Positions 1 to 8,370 of a stretch of DNA of 44,423 nucleotides are shown piece after piece (within the stretch, counting starts at the first letter, position 1; every line of letters starts with the position of its first letter). A program made the translations under genes and the position numbers. Origin of the DNA: a virus; the IMG/VR virus record IMGVR_UViG_3300009702_000037, positions 1-44,423 of that record, one strand, 5' to 3'. The notes below the pieces were generated by a model. It did no database searches, was not told the DNA's origin, and worked only from the letters and a program-made list of their open reading frames with translations.

Positions 1-1418
1 AAAGACAAGGGGGACCATTGCTCAAACCCTGGACCACAGAAGATGGCGATCTCGTTCTCGTCCCAGACTCGGGCTGGCAAGAATCTCTGTCGCATCTCAG
101 AGATGAATGGCTCTGTTTCCAACTGCTCAGGGACCGCCTGCAAAAGTGGTGGGATCTTCTCTGTTTGACCTGTCTCTTCATAGTATTTGACCATAAACAC
201 CAGGGATTGGGCCAGCTTATTTAATTGGTGTTTCATCTTGGAAATCTCAAGACGCTTAACAATCGGTGGAATGTGAGGCAAGATTTGTGCTAAGCCTTGT
301 GCCGCCTTAACCTCAGCTTCTAATTGGTTGGTGGCCCTGGCGATCTGATACGCTATCTCCAGCCTCCTGGCCTTAATATCCCGCTTGTTAATAATCATTG
401 TGGTTAACGGGAAATCTACGTGTGAAGCCAACATTAACCAATGCTCGGCATAATCCCACTTTTCCATTAAGCAGTAATTCATTGCCATGTCTAAGTAATA
501 GTTGGGCATCTTTGGGTCAGAGATAAGCGAGTTAGCTGTGCATTGGACGGCACTGTTAAGGTTGCCCATTAGCCGATATATCTCAGATAAATAGGACCAT
601 GCTTGTGCTCGCTCCTCTGTCCAACCAGAACCTTCTCGGTATTCTTTAGTCCCAATCTCCCCTGATCCGTTTAAGTATTCATCAAACAATAACCGTGCTT
701 TATCAAACTCAACCTGTCGCTCTTTGCCATCAACCATTTTGCCCATATCAAAGTATGCTTTGGCTAAATACATAATGGTTCGGGGATCTCTGCGGTCCTG
801 TTTTTTAAGTGTCTCTTCTAAAATCTTTACATTCCTACTTAGGTTATTCTCCATGCGTTCTGGGGATGAGAGATGCACCACTACTGGCTCAGGGAAGTTT
901 GTTTTTCGAGTAGACCGTTGTTCAATTAATGTTTCGTGGAGCGGCCCAACCCATTTGAAAGAACCATCGTTTTTTACCAGTCGTTCTCGCAAGTGCTCAG
1001 TCACCACTTCTCTAACATTCCCCTCTTCGTCCAGATCAACCTGGTAGTAGTAAGGGATGTATATTGCATCAAAATTATTAATCTCTGCCTGCATAACCAT
1101 GTCGTGAACCAGTTCTCCCTTGAATAAGACATCGTCTGCATCTAACCAGAAGATGTATGGGTATTCATCTCGGGGTACTTGATTTAAGTTATATTGTCTA
1201 GCCTCGGAGAAATCGTGAGTCCACTTGAAGAAGCTGTAGTGACCATCGTATTTCATGGTCAGTTTCTTTATCTTGGTGTCTGGCTTGTTGGTGCCTGTAA
1301 TGTATAAGGCGTCGAAGTGTTTGCGATATTGTTTAAGTCCTCTCTCTAGCACATCGGCCTCACTATCATCTTTGATAATCATAGTGAGGGCCACTTTTGG
1401 GGCAGGGGCATTTTTCAT
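1..1418 (-). CDS. Glycosyltransferase family 2 with TPR-like repeats, C-terminus cut by window edge
   Basis: Open reading frame from an ATG at 1418 running off the window at base 1 (over 470 residues, no stop). The N-terminus has a GT2-type Rossmann beginning (LTMIIKDD near residues 11-18) and the acidic motif WLDADD at residues 91-96, expected to bind metal and nucleotide sugar. The motif WVGPLHETL follows, then a long helical region with Trp/Tyr/Ala-rich TPR-like helices (residues about 230-400). Near the edge the stretch IFCGPGFEQWSP looks like the start of a further domain, possibly a methyltransferase. Such GT-TPR fusions are common in large phages and are thought to glycosylate virion or host surface structures. 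It is the last visible gene of the virion block. Family assignment is secure; the substrate is unknown. Confidence 0.8.
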   Translation of the reverse strand, partial: MKNAPAPKVALTMIIKDDSEADVLERGLKQYRKHFDALYITGTNKPDTKIKKLTMKYDGHYSFFKWTHDFSEARQYNLNQVPRDEYPYIFWLDADDVLFKGELVHDMVMQAEINNFDAIYIPYYYQVDLDEEGNVREVVTEHLRERLVKNDGSFKWVGPLHETLIEQRSTRKTNFPEPVVVHLSSPERMENNLSRNVKILEETLKKQDRRDPRTIMYLAKAYFDMGKMVDGKERQVEFDKARLLFDEYLNGSGEIGTKEYREGSGWTEERAQAWSYLSEIYRLMGNLNSAVQCTANSLISDPKMPNYYLDMAMNYCLMEKWDYAEHWLMLASHVDFPLTTMIINKRDIKARRLEIAYQIARATNQLEAEVKAAQGLAQILPHIPPIVKRLEISKMKHQLNKLAQSLVFMVKYYEETGQTEKIPPLLQAVPEQLETEPFISEMRQRFLPARVWDENEIAIFCGPGFEQWSPLS

Positions 1419-1487
1419 ATTTGGCAGTGTGAAAACAATATTAGTTTGAGTTACACAATACTACATTGTGTTGTGAAATTCAAAACC

Positions 1488-1616
1488 CTATTTTGCTTTT
1501 TTGCCTTTCTTGCCTTTCTTCATAAAGGCTCCAAAGCTACTTGCGCCTTTCTTCCCTTTTTTAGGCATGGCTGCTTTGTTATCTTTTTTGTACATGTACT
1601 CCATATTTTTTGGCAT
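1488..1616 (-). CDS. Small lysine-rich protein (42 aa)
   Basis: ATG at 1616 is preceded by a near-perfect Shine-Dalgarno (AAAGGAGGTGATGATT). The product has about 40 percent Lys in its second half (repeated KKGKKG blocks) and no hydrophobic core, so it should be a disordered, nucleic-acid-binding or virion-associated peptide. It lies between small virion genes and the glycosyltransferase. The very strong ribosome site and position make it a credible gene despite its size. No family recognised. Confidence 0.7.
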   Translation of the reverse strand: MPKNMEYMYKKDNKAAMPKKGKKGASSFGAFMKKGKKGKKAK

Positions 1617-1631
1617 AATCATCACCTCCTT

Positions 1632-1925
1632 TTAAATAGTCGCATTAGCATAGAAATTCCACTTATTCCCTGACAGATTTTTACTGACGGGGATGTTTAG
1701 TGTGGCGTTGAGTTGTGCCCACAAATCTGACTTACTATTTCCAGATGGAGTTCCACCATTATCTGAGATCGAATACTGCAACCACTCTGTTTCAAGCTGG
1801 CCCAGTGGGCCACTCTTCCCCAGAACTCCAGAGTAGTACGCTTGTTTAAGGGCAGGAATAGTAGAGTTGTCCGGCAACCCCGCGCGCGACCCTAGCCATG
1901 ATTTTTCTAGTTCTCCTATACCCAT
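1632..1925 (-). CDS. Hypothetical virion-region protein (97 aa)
   Basis: Starts with MGIGELEKSW and overlaps the end of the upstream gene by 10 bases, so the two are probably translationally coupled. The sequence is rich in Gly, Ser, Asn and Trp (for example the segment KSGPLGQLETEWLQ), a composition typical of small phage structural or tail-tip proteins, but no domain is recognised. It sits downstream of the capsid gene in the head block. Role in virion structure is inferred from position only. Confidence 0.65.
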   Translation of the reverse strand: MGIGELEKSWLGSRAGLPDNSTIPALKQAYYSGVLGKSGPLGQLETEWLQYSISDNGGTPSGNSKSDLWAQLNATLNIPVSKNLSGNKWNFYANATI

Positions 1926-2134
1926 GTTGGTTCAACATTGTTAACGTTGCTACTAAATCTTTTACCAAGCGGCACTACTGCTCCAGCAAACGTCTGGATA
2001 TATGTGACCCCGTCTCCATTAAGTACCGTGGTCAAATTCCTGCCAGCTGCCGCCCTCATGTCTGGCCAAGTCTGAGGATTAACAATGTGCTTTACACCTC
2101 TGGCTATTGTGATGGGGGTAGTAACTGTGGCCAT
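1916..2134 (-). CDS. Hypothetical virion-region protein (72 aa)
   Basis: Short protein starting MATVTTPITIARG. Its beta-rich sequence (VKHIVNPQTWPDM, LTTVLNGDGVTYIQTF) resembles small head or neck decoration proteins in composition, but no family is identified. It is coupled to the following gene by a 10-base overlap and starts 2 bases after the stop of the upstream 130-residue gene. Confidence 0.65.
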   Translation of the reverse strand: MATVTTPITIARGVKHIVNPQTWPDMRAAAGRNLTTVLNGDGVTYIQTFAGAVVPLGKRFSSNVNNVEPTWV

Positions 2135-2136
2135 TT

Positions 2137-2529
2137 TTATATTTTTTCTGGTAACTTAAACGCGGGGAATCGTTTAGCAAATTCTCTAAAAAATTCCTTA
2201 TCCATAGGTAGTTCACTAGCAGTATATACTGCCCGAATCATAAATTGCAACGCTTGTGGGATGGCCACCATGAACCGTCGGCTGTAGTCTCCGCCGCCTT
2301 TTGTTTGCCCATACTTTTTATCGGCCAAGTTATCCCGATGATTGTCCACCTGAACACGAAACGCCTTAAACTCGGCAGGGCTTCTGTCAGCCCACACCTT
2401 CATCAGAAGTTCTATAACCTCCCATGGCTTGTTTTTCTGTTTAAGCCGCATCACTTCATCAGCGATCGACATGTCTTGAGACGGTCTAATTTTTTTTGAC
2501 ACAGAATCTACGGCTACGATGCCATTCAT
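2137..2529 (-). CDS. Hypothetical head-region protein (130 aa)
   Basis: Starts MNGIVAVDSVSKK. The mostly helical sequence has many charged residues and a conserved-looking block FMVAIPQALQFMIRAVY near residues 87-103. Located directly after the capsid gene, where head completion proteins are often found. A stable hairpin lies between it and the capsid gene. No family recognised; function inferred from position alone. Confidence 0.65.
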   Translation of the reverse strand: MNGIVAVDSVSKKIRPSQDMSIADEVMRLKQKNKPWEVIELLMKVWADRSPAEFKAFRVQVDNHRDNLADKKYGQTKGGGDYSRRFMVAIPQALQFMIRAVYTASELPMDKEFFREFAKRFPAFKLPEKI

Positions 2530-2554
2530 ATAATAGTTTGTTGGTAATTATTTA

Positions 2555-2575
2555 CCTCCAGATTACGGCTGGAGG
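2555..2575 (-). terminator. Hairpin between capsid gene and downstream virion gene
   Basis: Perfect 7-bp stem (CCTCCAG / CTGGAGG) with a 7-base loop, in the 87-base gap after the capsid gene. On the minus strand it is followed by TAAATAATTACC rather than a T run, so it may be a processing or 3'-protecting hairpin that sets relative expression, not a strong intrinsic terminator. Confidence 0.45.
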
Positions 2576-2616
2576 CACCCCGTCCTAACTGAGTTAAAGA
2601 GTGCTAGGAAACTCCA

Positions 2617-3525
2617 TTAACCATTCTGGTTGTACCCAGTTCGTTTAACAGACGCACGTTCTTCGAGTGCTTCCAGAGTAAACTCTGTAACCCATTGACC
2701 TCGATCTGCGTCGCCGATCTTAGCGAGTTCAGTGAACATTGGTTGATCCAGGTAAGCCAAGCGCCACAAATCTTCACGGAGACCGTAAACTGTGGTTGAA
2801 CCTGCTGAATCACGAACGTCTTTGTGAGCGAAGATCCGATGAGAACCACCTGCTGATTCGTACACCAAGACTTCATTCACAAGTTTGCGCTCGGTAGCGT
2901 CGATATAACGAGTTGAGTTAGCGGCGAAGCCTGCGATCTTCTGTTTGATCGGGAAGGTACAAAGAATCATGTCAAACACCTTGTCGGAGTTAACATTGGT
3001 CCAAACGTCTTTCACCATTGAGTTAAGTTCGTTTTCTGAGAACGAAGTTCCAGAGTTACGAGCTGTCACGTTAGTGGTGATAAAGGCGTCAATACCGTTC
3101 ATTTGTCGCGCAACACCAGAAGCACCTGAAGCTTTAACTGCGTTCAAGATAGCGTACTCCATGTCCATTTTCAAAAGGCGCAAACCTTCTGCTTTTTGGA
3201 AAGCATATGGATCATCCATAGCGGCTACATTAACTTTTCGTTCAGTTCGTGAAATACGAATTGCTCGGTCAATGATTTGGGTTACGTTGTTTTCTCGGGT
3301 TGGTTGTGACAAATCGCTGAATGTTGCATCAGCACCTTCAACAGAAGCCCTAACTGAGGTCGGACGTGACACGTTGTGTTTTGTCCACTCGTGAAGGCTA
3401 CCCTTAGCTGCCCCACTTGGGAACAAGGTCATCAACGGAGTTTCGTCTGGTGAGACGTCACCCATGATGTCCAAAAGGTCTTCTCGTCGAATTGTATCGT
3501 CGTATGTGATTAAACCTACTGCCAT
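2617..3525 (-). CDS. Major capsid protein (SU10/DUF5309-like)
   Basis: A 302-residue protein beginning MAVGLITYDDTIRREDL with a perfect ribosome site (AAAAGGAGGTG) 7-8 bases upstream. The N-terminal pattern (DDTIRREDLLDIMGDVSPDE, residues 9-28), the segment SRTERKVN near residue 92 and the C-terminal EALEERASVKRTG fit the HK97-fold capsid family represented by phage SU10 (DUF5309). Length matches the family (about 300-350). It forms the icosahedral shell. Its gene follows the scaffold-like gene, the usual order. Assignment rests on remembered family features. Confidence 0.85.
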   Translation of the reverse strand: MAVGLITYDDTIRREDLLDIMGDVSPDETPLMTLFPSGAAKGSLHEWTKHNVSRPTSVRASVEGADATFSDLSQPTRENNVTQIIDRAIRISRTERKVNVAAMDDPYAFQKAEGLRLLKMDMEYAILNAVKASGASGVARQMNGIDAFITTNVTARNSGTSFSENELNSMVKDVWTNVNSDKVFDMILCTFPIKQKIAGFAANSTRYIDATERKLVNEVLVYESAGGSHRIFAHKDVRDSAGSTTVYGLREDLWRLAYLDQPMFTELAKIGDADRGQWVTEFTLEALEERASVKRTGYNQNG

Positions 3526-3598
3526 ATTTTATTCACCTCCTTTTATTAGCGCGAGATTTTTCTCAGCGGCTAAGGGCGCGACTCCTCTGCTTGGGTCT

Positions 3599-4606
3599 CT
3601 ACTCTTGAGACCGTGGAGTCCCCGAGTGAGAGATGTTCTGGAGACGTTGAGCTAATGCCCAAATTGATTCGTCTCCCCGACCAGCTCGTGTTTTCCGCAC
3701 TAATTCATCATGTTCGCCAGCACTGAGTTGACTCTGCGCTGATTGGGTGTTGCCTCTGGTCTCTGCCGAAGCCTGCTGTTTTACGTTTTCTGCTTGTTGA
3801 GCCTGTTCTTGGCGCTGTTGCACCTGTTGTTCAGTCTCTTGAGTAGAATTATTTTCAGCCTGCTCTCGGGCTCGAATTGCGTCAACATACTTTTTAGCTT
3901 CTTGCGCTGCTTGTGAGAATGTCAACCGTACACCTCCGTACTTGTCCTTGTTAATCATGGAATCGAGAAGAAACTTCTCTGTCATGTCGATCAACATTGA
4001 GTCTTTCTTTTCGGTGTTGGGATTGAGTTCAGGGAACGCTTTGTAGGCTTCCTGAGTTTCAATTAATTCCCGCTCCCGCTGTTGTGACTCAATATATTCC
4101 TTCATGGTGTTTTCCACGTTGGCTGCACGTTGGTTGGCTGAATCCAAAGCTGCTTTCAGCTTGATTTCGTTGACGTATTTTTGACCGTCTGCGTCCACCT
4201 CGATGAATTGAGTGGGATCTACTTGCTGGGATGTCAAAGCCTGCATCTGTTGTTGTGTGAAATTTTGTTGGTTTGGCTGATACTGAGGGGCTGGAGTCGT
4301 TGCCTGGTTGATACGATCAACCATTTGTTGTGACTGACTCGTCGCCTGCCTGCCAGCAAATTCTTGTTCAAGACGTTGCTTTTCAGCTTCAGCTCGTTGA
4401 TATTTTTCAAACAACTCGCGATTGTGGTTAAGCAGTTTTTCAAACTGTTCACCCGTTCTCGCAGATGGGTTGGCCGCTGCACTGTTTTCACCAGTTTGAG
4501 TGGGCTGTTGCTGTGCATCTGCCTGACTCGTTTGGTCTGTAGTGCTTGATTGGTTTTGCTGACTTACATCAGCATTATTAGATTGTTCTGGCATATACTT
4601 GTTCAC
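3599..4606 (-). CDS. Scaffold-like Gln-rich head protein
   Basis: A 335-residue protein of very low complexity: residues 1-60 are Gln/Ser/Thr rich, followed by a long Glu/Lys/Gln helical region likely to form coiled coil (about residues 55-130 and 180-290). Acidic, helical, poorly conserved proteins placed between portal and capsid genes are usually scaffolding proteins that guide procapsid assembly. Strong ribosome site GAAAGGAGGTG before the ATG. No protease gene is visible in this window, so scaffold removal is not explained here. Function inferred from position and composition. Confidence 0.65.
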   Translation of the reverse strand: MNKYMPEQSNNADVSQQNQSSTTDQTSQADAQQQPTQTGENSAAANPSARTGEQFEKLLNHNRELFEKYQRAEAEKQRLEQEFAGRQATSQSQQMVDRINQATTPAPQYQPNQQNFTQQQMQALTSQQVDPTQFIEVDADGQKYVNEIKLKAALDSANQRAANVENTMKEYIESQQRERELIETQEAYKAFPELNPNTEKKDSMLIDMTEKFLLDSMINKDKYGGVRLTFSQAAQEAKKYVDAIRAREQAENNSTQETEQQVQQRQEQAQQAENVKQQASAETRGNTQSAQSQLSAGEHDELVRKTRAGRGDESIWALAQRLQNISHSGTPRSQE

Positions 4607-4678
4607 CTCCTTTCGTGCTCATTAACTTTTAACGGAAGCGAGCATCACTCCCGAGAGTTTTGAAACAAGTTTGTATTG

Positions 4679-4942
4679 TTAACTTATCAAGGTGCCGTTT
4701 GCGTACAAACGTCCTTGCTTGAGTGATAGACCTTGACCGAAAAGGCCCGCGTTGCATTTTTTGCACCGATAACCTCTAAGGTCTTCAATAAATTTGTGTT
4801 TGCATTTCTTGGGCTCAGCAATTTCTACTAGCTCAACATGACCTTCTCCCCAGAAATCTTTGGATGATTTCTTGAAGAAAGGATCTTTTGAGTATCCATT
4901 CATTGACTTTGAATCACTGGCTGGTAAAGGTGGTAGGCTCAT
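4679..4942 (-). CDS. Small zinc-ribbon protein of the head block (87 aa)
   Basis: The C-terminal half carries a putative metal site, C-K-H-K near residue 47 and C-K-K-C near residue 59, typical of a one-knuckle zinc ribbon, followed by a beta-rich tail (SLKQGRLYANGTLIS). The N-terminal half is charged and probably disordered. It lies between the portal-proximal 103-residue gene and the scaffold gene. Similar zinc-ribbon proteins occur in phage head operons, but their role is not known to me. Confidence 0.6.
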   Translation of the reverse strand: MSLPPLPASDSKSMNGYSKDPFFKKSSKDFWGEGHVELVEIAEPKKCKHKFIEDLRGYRCKKCNAGLFGQGLSLKQGRLYANGTLIS

Positions 4943-4947
4943 ATTGG

Positions 4948-5259
4948 TTAGATTTTCATAGGCGACTCTGGGCCGTTGCCTTTTCTAATATCCTCAAGCT
5001 CGTGTGCTTGGGCGATTAACTCGTTAATGTCTGTGATAAGTTCTTTGGCTGCCTCTCTGGCATAAAACAAGTTGTATTCTCGGCGCAGGAAGTCGTCGTC
5101 AGTTTCGCACTCTCTGGGATCAATCCAAGTGTGGTACATCCTGTCTTCCAAAAATTGCATCACCACTTTCCACCCCTCAGTGAATACCATCTCTTCTAAG
5201 GCAAAGCCTTTTTGCATGGTTTCTCGTTGTTCTCTGGTTAGTTGGTTATCCTGTGGCAT
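4948..5259 (-). CDS. Hypothetical helical protein after portal (103 aa)
   Basis: Starts MPQDNQLTREQRE and overlaps the portal gene by 14 bases, so translation is likely coupled. Sequence is helical and acidic (FLEDRMYHTWIDPREC, AKELITDINELIAQAHELED). No known domain. Position suggests a head accessory protein. Confidence 0.65.
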   Translation of the reverse strand: MPQDNQLTREQRETMQKGFALEEMVFTEGWKVVMQFLEDRMYHTWIDPRECETDDDFLRREYNLFYAREAAKELITDINELIAQAHELEDIRKGNGPESPMKI

Positions 5260-7282
5260 TTGGATTCATTAGTTGATTAATGGCTGACCCAACATTGGCG
5301 ACGTTGGGAGATTGAGAGTTCGGTGTTATGTTAGGGAGAGCACGATCTAGTTCCCCTGGTGTGTATCCTCCTGGTCCGCGGGTGGCTCTGCCGTCGATCC
5401 CGTCTCCACCACCTTGGGCTTGAGCCATCATGCCCTGCATCTCTTCTTTGCTTATTTGTTCAAAGTATTTTTCAGCGTCCTTGAAGCCCGAGTCTTCCAA
5501 CCACTGGACAAATAGTTCTTTAAACTTAGGTCGAGTACCAGACGATCGCAGCATCTCCAAGACATTTGGGTTAGACATTAGGGCAGTAATCGCAATGCTT
5601 CGCCCCTGTCTTTCTGTTTGTTCTGCACCCATAGCCATCGAGATAACGTCGGCTACAAAGTCAAAGTCTCCTTGTAGATCTTCTTCTTCAACAACTAATT
5701 GTCCAAACCGCGCCTTGTCATCGTACATAAACTTAGGCACCACCTCTGGTTCTTCGTCTGAACCGATGTTGACTGGTTGGAGTGGAGCAGAGAATGAGGT
5801 TGGGTCCATCTCTGGCATTTGGGCAGCAGCCATGGCGGCCTCATGAGATAGGCCTTCTTGGTTGAGACCCAGCTCTTGGAAGTATTTAACCGCGTCGTTC
5901 CCTACCACACGGACAATGTAGTGGTGTCTCTCTGGGTCAGAGAACAACATTACTTGATTCATCCGATGCCAAATTCTCATTTGTCGCTGGATAGCTTCTG
6001 CTAAAAAGTTTTGGTTGAAAGAGTCCCGAGCGTTTTGTTGTGCCGCCAGAGCCTGAACTTCTGTGGCTGTCTTTTCTGGATTAAACCGCCCCGCGTTGGA
6101 GACACCGAGAGAAGTCTCACCCAGTGCAGTCATCATTGAGGCAACCAGTGCTGAGTATGTGTTGTTAAAGTGTGCCGCGGCATTGGCGCTACTTTCGACA
6201 ATTCTGAAATCGGTTTGAGGATTGTTCATCCTCCATCGGGCGTTCTTGCCCCATTTGATGGTGTGGTCTCTAACCCCTGGTGCTAGAGCAATCGGGGTAT
6301 AAAGTTTTTGGTTAATCTCATCCAGGTACTGACAGAGCAAAGCGTTGACACCTTTTTGCAAACTCTTGACTGGCTCAATCTCTGACACCCCGTAAAGGTC
6401 GTCATCAATTGCATAGTACCGCAACATGATGACAGGTATTTCGTTGTTTTTGTATGGGTTCTCAATGTCACGCAGCACCACTCCATAACGTGGAGCAAAG
6501 GTGTACCAGCGATCTCTGCGGTACTCAGTAACTATTTCAATGGTTCTAAATGCTGAGTCTTGCCCAATTGGATCAACAGTTAGGCCAGAGATTTCTCTGT
6601 TGCGAGAAAGCCAGTTGACCCCACGAGTATCTCCACCAGTTGCTTGACCAGAAGTTCTTTGCTTGATTGAGTATTCAAGCTTGTCCAGGTTTTGATAAAT
6701 AGGTTTTTCTCGGACAGCATCATTAACTTTTTTCAACTCATCAAAAGAAACATACTCTCGTACCTGGAACCAGTTACAATCCTCTATGCTAGTGGCCGCG
6801 ATGTCTGGACCACAGTCTCGGTTATTGAGCACCTTCATCTCTGGGCCATCAAACACCACTTTGCCTGTGCCGTCTTTTTCATAACGCCATTTACAGAGAG
6901 CAAAGGCCGCGCCGTACTTTCGAGTGTTAATGTCCATCAGAGACCATTTGCTCATCATCGAACCATGGTGATTGGCACGATCCCATTGGTAACTCAGAAG
7001 TTCATTATTAATATGTGCCTTAAGAACGTCTCCGCCTTCTCGTGGGAGCAGTCGTCCTTTTAGTTTGTTGGAGAATAATCGTGAAGTCTTTTCGACAATG
7101 AAGGTAAAAATTCTTGGATCAAACACCAAAGCGTCGTATGGCCACTTGTTTTCGTCTAGCCAAGATCGGAACAATTCGTCTGCTTCGTCGAACGAAATTG
7201 AACCTACTCTTCCTCGCCCTGTTCGGCGTTTGTCCGTCTCTTCAAATGCTGTCTCGTAATGATCGTGAAGATCCGAGAACAT
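5246..7282 (-). CDS. Portal protein
   Basis: Large protein (693 residues from the upstream ATG at 7327, 678 from the ATG at 7282). The N-terminal segment FDEADELFRSWLDENKWPYDALVFDP and the core residues around VKSLQKGVNALLCQYLDEINQ match the portal family of large-genome phages. The dodecameric ring forms the DNA entry vertex. The 7282 start is preferred because AAGGAAAG lies upstream of it, whereas the ATG at 7327 directly follows a terminator T-run and lacks a ribosome site. A terminator-like leader precedes the gene (see 7332-7384). Confidence 0.85.
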   Translation of the reverse strand: MFSDLHDHYETAFEETDKRRTGRGRVGSISFDEADELFRSWLDENKWPYDALVFDPRIFTFIVEKTSRLFSNKLKGRLLPREGGDVLKAHINNELLSYQWDRANHHGSMMSKWSLMDINTRKYGAAFALCKWRYEKDGTGKVVFDGPEMKVLNNRDCGPDIAATSIEDCNWFQVREYVSFDELKKVNDAVREKPIYQNLDKLEYSIKQRTSGQATGGDTRGVNWLSRNREISGLTVDPIGQDSAFRTIEIVTEYRRDRWYTFAPRYGVVLRDIENPYKNNEIPVIMLRYYAIDDDLYGVSEIEPVKSLQKGVNALLCQYLDEINQKLYTPIALAPGVRDHTIKWGKNARWRMNNPQTDFRIVESSANAAAHFNNTYSALVASMMTALGETSLGVSNAGRFNPEKTATEVQALAAQQNARDSFNQNFLAEAIQRQMRIWHRMNQVMLFSDPERHHYIVRVVGNDAVKYFQELGLNQEGLSHEAAMAAAQMPEMDPTSFSAPLQPVNIGSDEEPEVVPKFMYDDKARFGQLVVEEEDLQGDFDFVADVISMAMGAEQTERQGRSIAITALMSNPNVLEMLRSSGTRPKFKELFVQWLEDSGFKDAEKYFEQISKEEMQGMMAQAQGGGDGIDGRATRGPGGYTPGELDRALPNITPNSQSPNVANVGSAINQLMNPNATG

Positions 7283-7331
7283 TTGTTCTTCTTTCCTTGT
7301 GGTATTTCGGTTGGGTTTGGCAGGCATGATA

Positions 7332-7384
7332 ATAAAAAAAAAGACCCACTAAAGACCCGTCACAATGGGTACTTTATGTGGGTC
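7332..7384 (-). terminator. Terminator or attenuator hairpin in front of portal gene
   Basis: Minus-strand stem made of GACCCAC/GTGGGTC, TAAAG/CTTTA and ACCC/GGGT with two single-base bulges and an 8-base loop, followed by a run of nine T. This is a textbook intrinsic terminator, yet it lies directly upstream of the portal start and downstream of a likely promoter. Either packaging and portal transcription are separated here or the site is regulated by read-through. Confidence 0.85.
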
Positions 7385-7419
7385 GTCTAGCGTTTTTCGC
7401 TTCAACAACTTTTGAATTG

Positions 7420-7449
7420 ACAATAGCAGATACTGATACAACCTGTCAA
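7420..7449 (-). promoter_or_regulatory. Sigma70-type promoter upstream of portal leader
   Basis: TTGACA at 7449-7444, an 18-base spacer, and TATTGT at 7425-7420 on the minus strand. It would start a transcript near 7413 that meets the 7332-7384 hairpin before reaching the portal gene, so productive expression would need read-through. Confidence 0.5.
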
Positions 7450-7450
7450 A

Positions 7451-7729
7451 TCACTTAGATATGATAGGTTCTTCTATTTTTTCAGTTTCTGCGCCTTGGA
7501 CATATTTAATTATTCCATTCTGTAAAACAGTAGTGACACTACCACAGCCCGCACCCATTGCGATCTTGTTCAAGTGGTGAATAATTTTCATCACCACTCT
7601 TGGGTTCACCTTAGTCTCTTCCAGCAGACTGGCGACCACCCACAGGTTTGGATCAACATCTTTAAGTGCCTTCATAAACACCTCTCTATTATTGGCTTCT
7701 TGTTCTGGTTGGTCTGGTTGATTCTTCAT
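7451..7729 (-). CDS. Hypothetical protein after large terminase (92 aa)
   Basis: Acidic N-terminus (MKNQPDQPEQEANNREV) and a helical core (PRVVMKIIHHLNKIAMGAG). Located 5 bases after the terminase nuclease gene and ahead of the terminator that separates the packaging genes from the portal. No family recognised. Confidence 0.6.
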   Translation of the reverse strand: MKNQPDQPEQEANNREVFMKALKDVDPNLWVVASLLEETKVNPRVVMKIIHHLNKIAMGAGCGSVTTVLQNGIIKYVQGAETEKIEEPIISK

Positions 7730-7734
7730 ATTAC

Positions 7735-8370
7735 TTACTTAAACCTCCATCTTTCTCTTTCTTGGTCAAAGTCATCTTCTTCTTCAAACTCGTATTTAAG
7801 TGGAGTAAGTTGGGCTACCTGCCACGCACCCGCTGCTGAGATAACTAAGTCATCATGTTTACCATACTCTGCCCTAGGTTTGCCAGAGCGGGGATGCCTA
7901 GTAAACGATCTCATTTGAGAAATTATTTCCAAATCATAAATCTTGAACACTTTCTGTCTGATCGCCAGTACTAAGTCGTCTAACATCTTTCTGCGAGAGG
8001 CGCCGTTTGTATCCCAGCCGATTATGTCTCTTTGTTTTCTGGTAGTTTTACCAAGCGTCACCATGCGGAACAGGTCTGGATAGTTTAATTCCTGCAACAC
8101 ATGAATGGTCGCTACTCCCTTGTTCCTCTCAACACAGATAGTGGGCCAAATTTTTGTGCGAGCAAAGACATACTTGGCAATCTTTTCTAACTCATAACCA
8201 AACTGCGGTGACTCCATCTTTTTGTTAAACGTGATTGGAGTGTCGCTATGTTTTTTGCTACACGTTACCATGGCACAATAGTCGCTCCCTTCAGCAGGGT
8301 CAGCAAACATAACAATGTGTTCTCCGCGTTCTAATTCTCTAAATACTTTCATGTTAAATAAATTCACCAT
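7735..8370 (-). CDS. terL: Large terminase, nuclease half
   Basis: RNase H-like nuclease domain of the packaging motor: VMFADPAEGSDYCAMV holds the first catalytic Asp, ICVERNKG the second acidic strand, and the C-terminal KHDDLVISAAGA the last. Together with the upstream ATPase gene it makes a complete TerL of about 500 residues. The reading frame is shifted by one relative to the ATPase half, and they overlap by 17 bases. Starts are possible at 8370 or at 8352 (MKVFRELERG, one base after the ATPase stop). It cuts concatemeric DNA at the start and end of packaging. Confidence 0.85.
   Translation of the reverse strand: MVNLFNMKVFRELERGEHIVMFADPAEGSDYCAMVTCSKKHSDTPITFNKKMESPQFGYELEKIAKYVFARTKIWPTICVERNKGVATIHVLQELNYPDLFRMVTLGKTTRKQRDIIGWDTNGASRRKMLDDLVLAIRQKVFKIYDLEIISQMRSFTRHPRSGKPRAEYGKHDDLVISAAGAWQVAQLTPLKYEFEEEDDFDQERERWRFK

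Noticed and set aside
2945-3394. Long plus-strand frame opposite the capsid gene
   Set aside because: It is antisense to the well-supported capsid gene, has no ribosome site and no recognisable protein features.
7285-7327. Portal start at 7327
   Set aside because: The ATG follows directly on the T-run of the terminator and lacks a ribosome site; the ATG at 7282 has AAGGAAAG upstream.
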